Of a stretch of DNA of 12,584 bases, positions 12,486 to 12,584 are shown in pieces. Position numbers and translations under genes: made by a program. Source of the DNA: Oscillospiraceae bacterium (GTDB lineage: Bacteria; Bacillota; Clostridia; Oscillospirales; CAG-272); the NCBI GenBank assembly GCA_015065045.1, contig SVRB01000038.1, positions 1 to 12,584 of the forward strand, written 5' to 3'. The notes below the pieces were generated by a model, which saw nothing but the letters and a program-made list of their open reading frames with translations, was not told the DNA's origin and made no database searches. Positions within the stretch are counted from its first letter, which is position 1. Every line of letters begins with the position of its first letter.

Positions 12486-12584
12486 TTATGGTAAAAAATT
12501 ATAATTGGTTAAAATCCTATATTTAGTAGACGAACTCATCCGACACACCGCATTTTATTATAATATAAAACAATATCTGTATGC

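Noticed and set aside
12505..12584. Possible promoter or gene start at the right edge (TTATAATATAAAA near 12558)
   Set aside because: The -10-like TATAAT has no acceptable -35 at 16-18 bp and no coding start lies within the window, so it cannot be supported.
1..12584. CRISPR array, tRNA, rRNA, integrase, transposase or riboswitch
   Set aside because: No regularly spaced direct repeats, cloverleaf-like segments, recombinase motifs or long structured leaders were found; the only tandem repeats are inside the lipoprotein gene.

Overview
The window looks like a chromosomal stretch of an anaerobic, low-to-moderate GC Clostridia-type Firmicute, probably a gut commensal. The basis is A/T-rich intergenic DNA, near-consensus sigma-A promoters (TTGACA or TTGAAA, 17-18 bp spacer, TATAAT-like), strong AGGAGG-type ribosome binding sites, many intrinsic terminators, an oxygen-sensitive [FeFe]-hydrogenase, rubrerythrin, an ECF vitamin-transporter subunit and a SipW-type secretion locus. 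No rRNA, tRNA, CRISPR array, integrase or transposase was recognised.

Layout. (1) 1-443 is the 3' end of a forward gene, probably an XRE-type regulator with a helical-repeat C-terminus, closed by a strong hairpin terminator. (2) 503-2563, reverse, is one unbroken 686-codon frame. It joins a complete [FeFe]-hydrogenase (ferredoxin plus H-cluster domains) to a rubredoxin-rubrerythrin-rubredoxin protein, and the junction still carries a ribosome binding site and ATG. (3) 2879-3949 is a forward lipoprotein with YD-type repeats, under its own promoter and terminator. (4) 4066-6431 is a forward run of an M42 metallopeptidase, a GrpB/UPF0157 protein and a small beta-propeller-like protein, ended by a terminator at 6460. 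(5) 6625-7241 is a two-gene regulator/membrane-protein module with a palindrome at its promoter. (6) 7264-9783, reverse, is an apparent three-gene operon of short-chain dehydrogenase, ECF transporter S component and P-loop kinase with an extra N-terminal domain. Its genes are separated by 2 bp or overlap. (7) 9969-12397, forward, is a SipW-type system: a short exported TasA-like protein, an ER-type signal peptidase I, and a larger exported protein with the same style of signal peptide. (8) The right edge has a terminator and a short GC-rich palindromic repeat.

How the parts may work together. The hydrogenase-rubrerythrin chain suggests a route by which electrons handled by a hydrogenase could be used for peroxide reduction; this is inference. 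The reverse operon suggests uptake of a small molecule followed by phosphorylation in the cytosol. The last operon matches the SipW/TasA logic, in which a dedicated signal peptidase processes co-encoded surface or fibre proteins. The reverse operon and the SipW operon diverge from a 185-bp region with two facing promoters and a cluster of TAAGT/ACTTA repeats.

The strongest candidates for something new are the hydrogenase-rubrerythrin fusion with a preserved internal start, and the compact SipW locus with two matched substrates and an unusually large peptidase.
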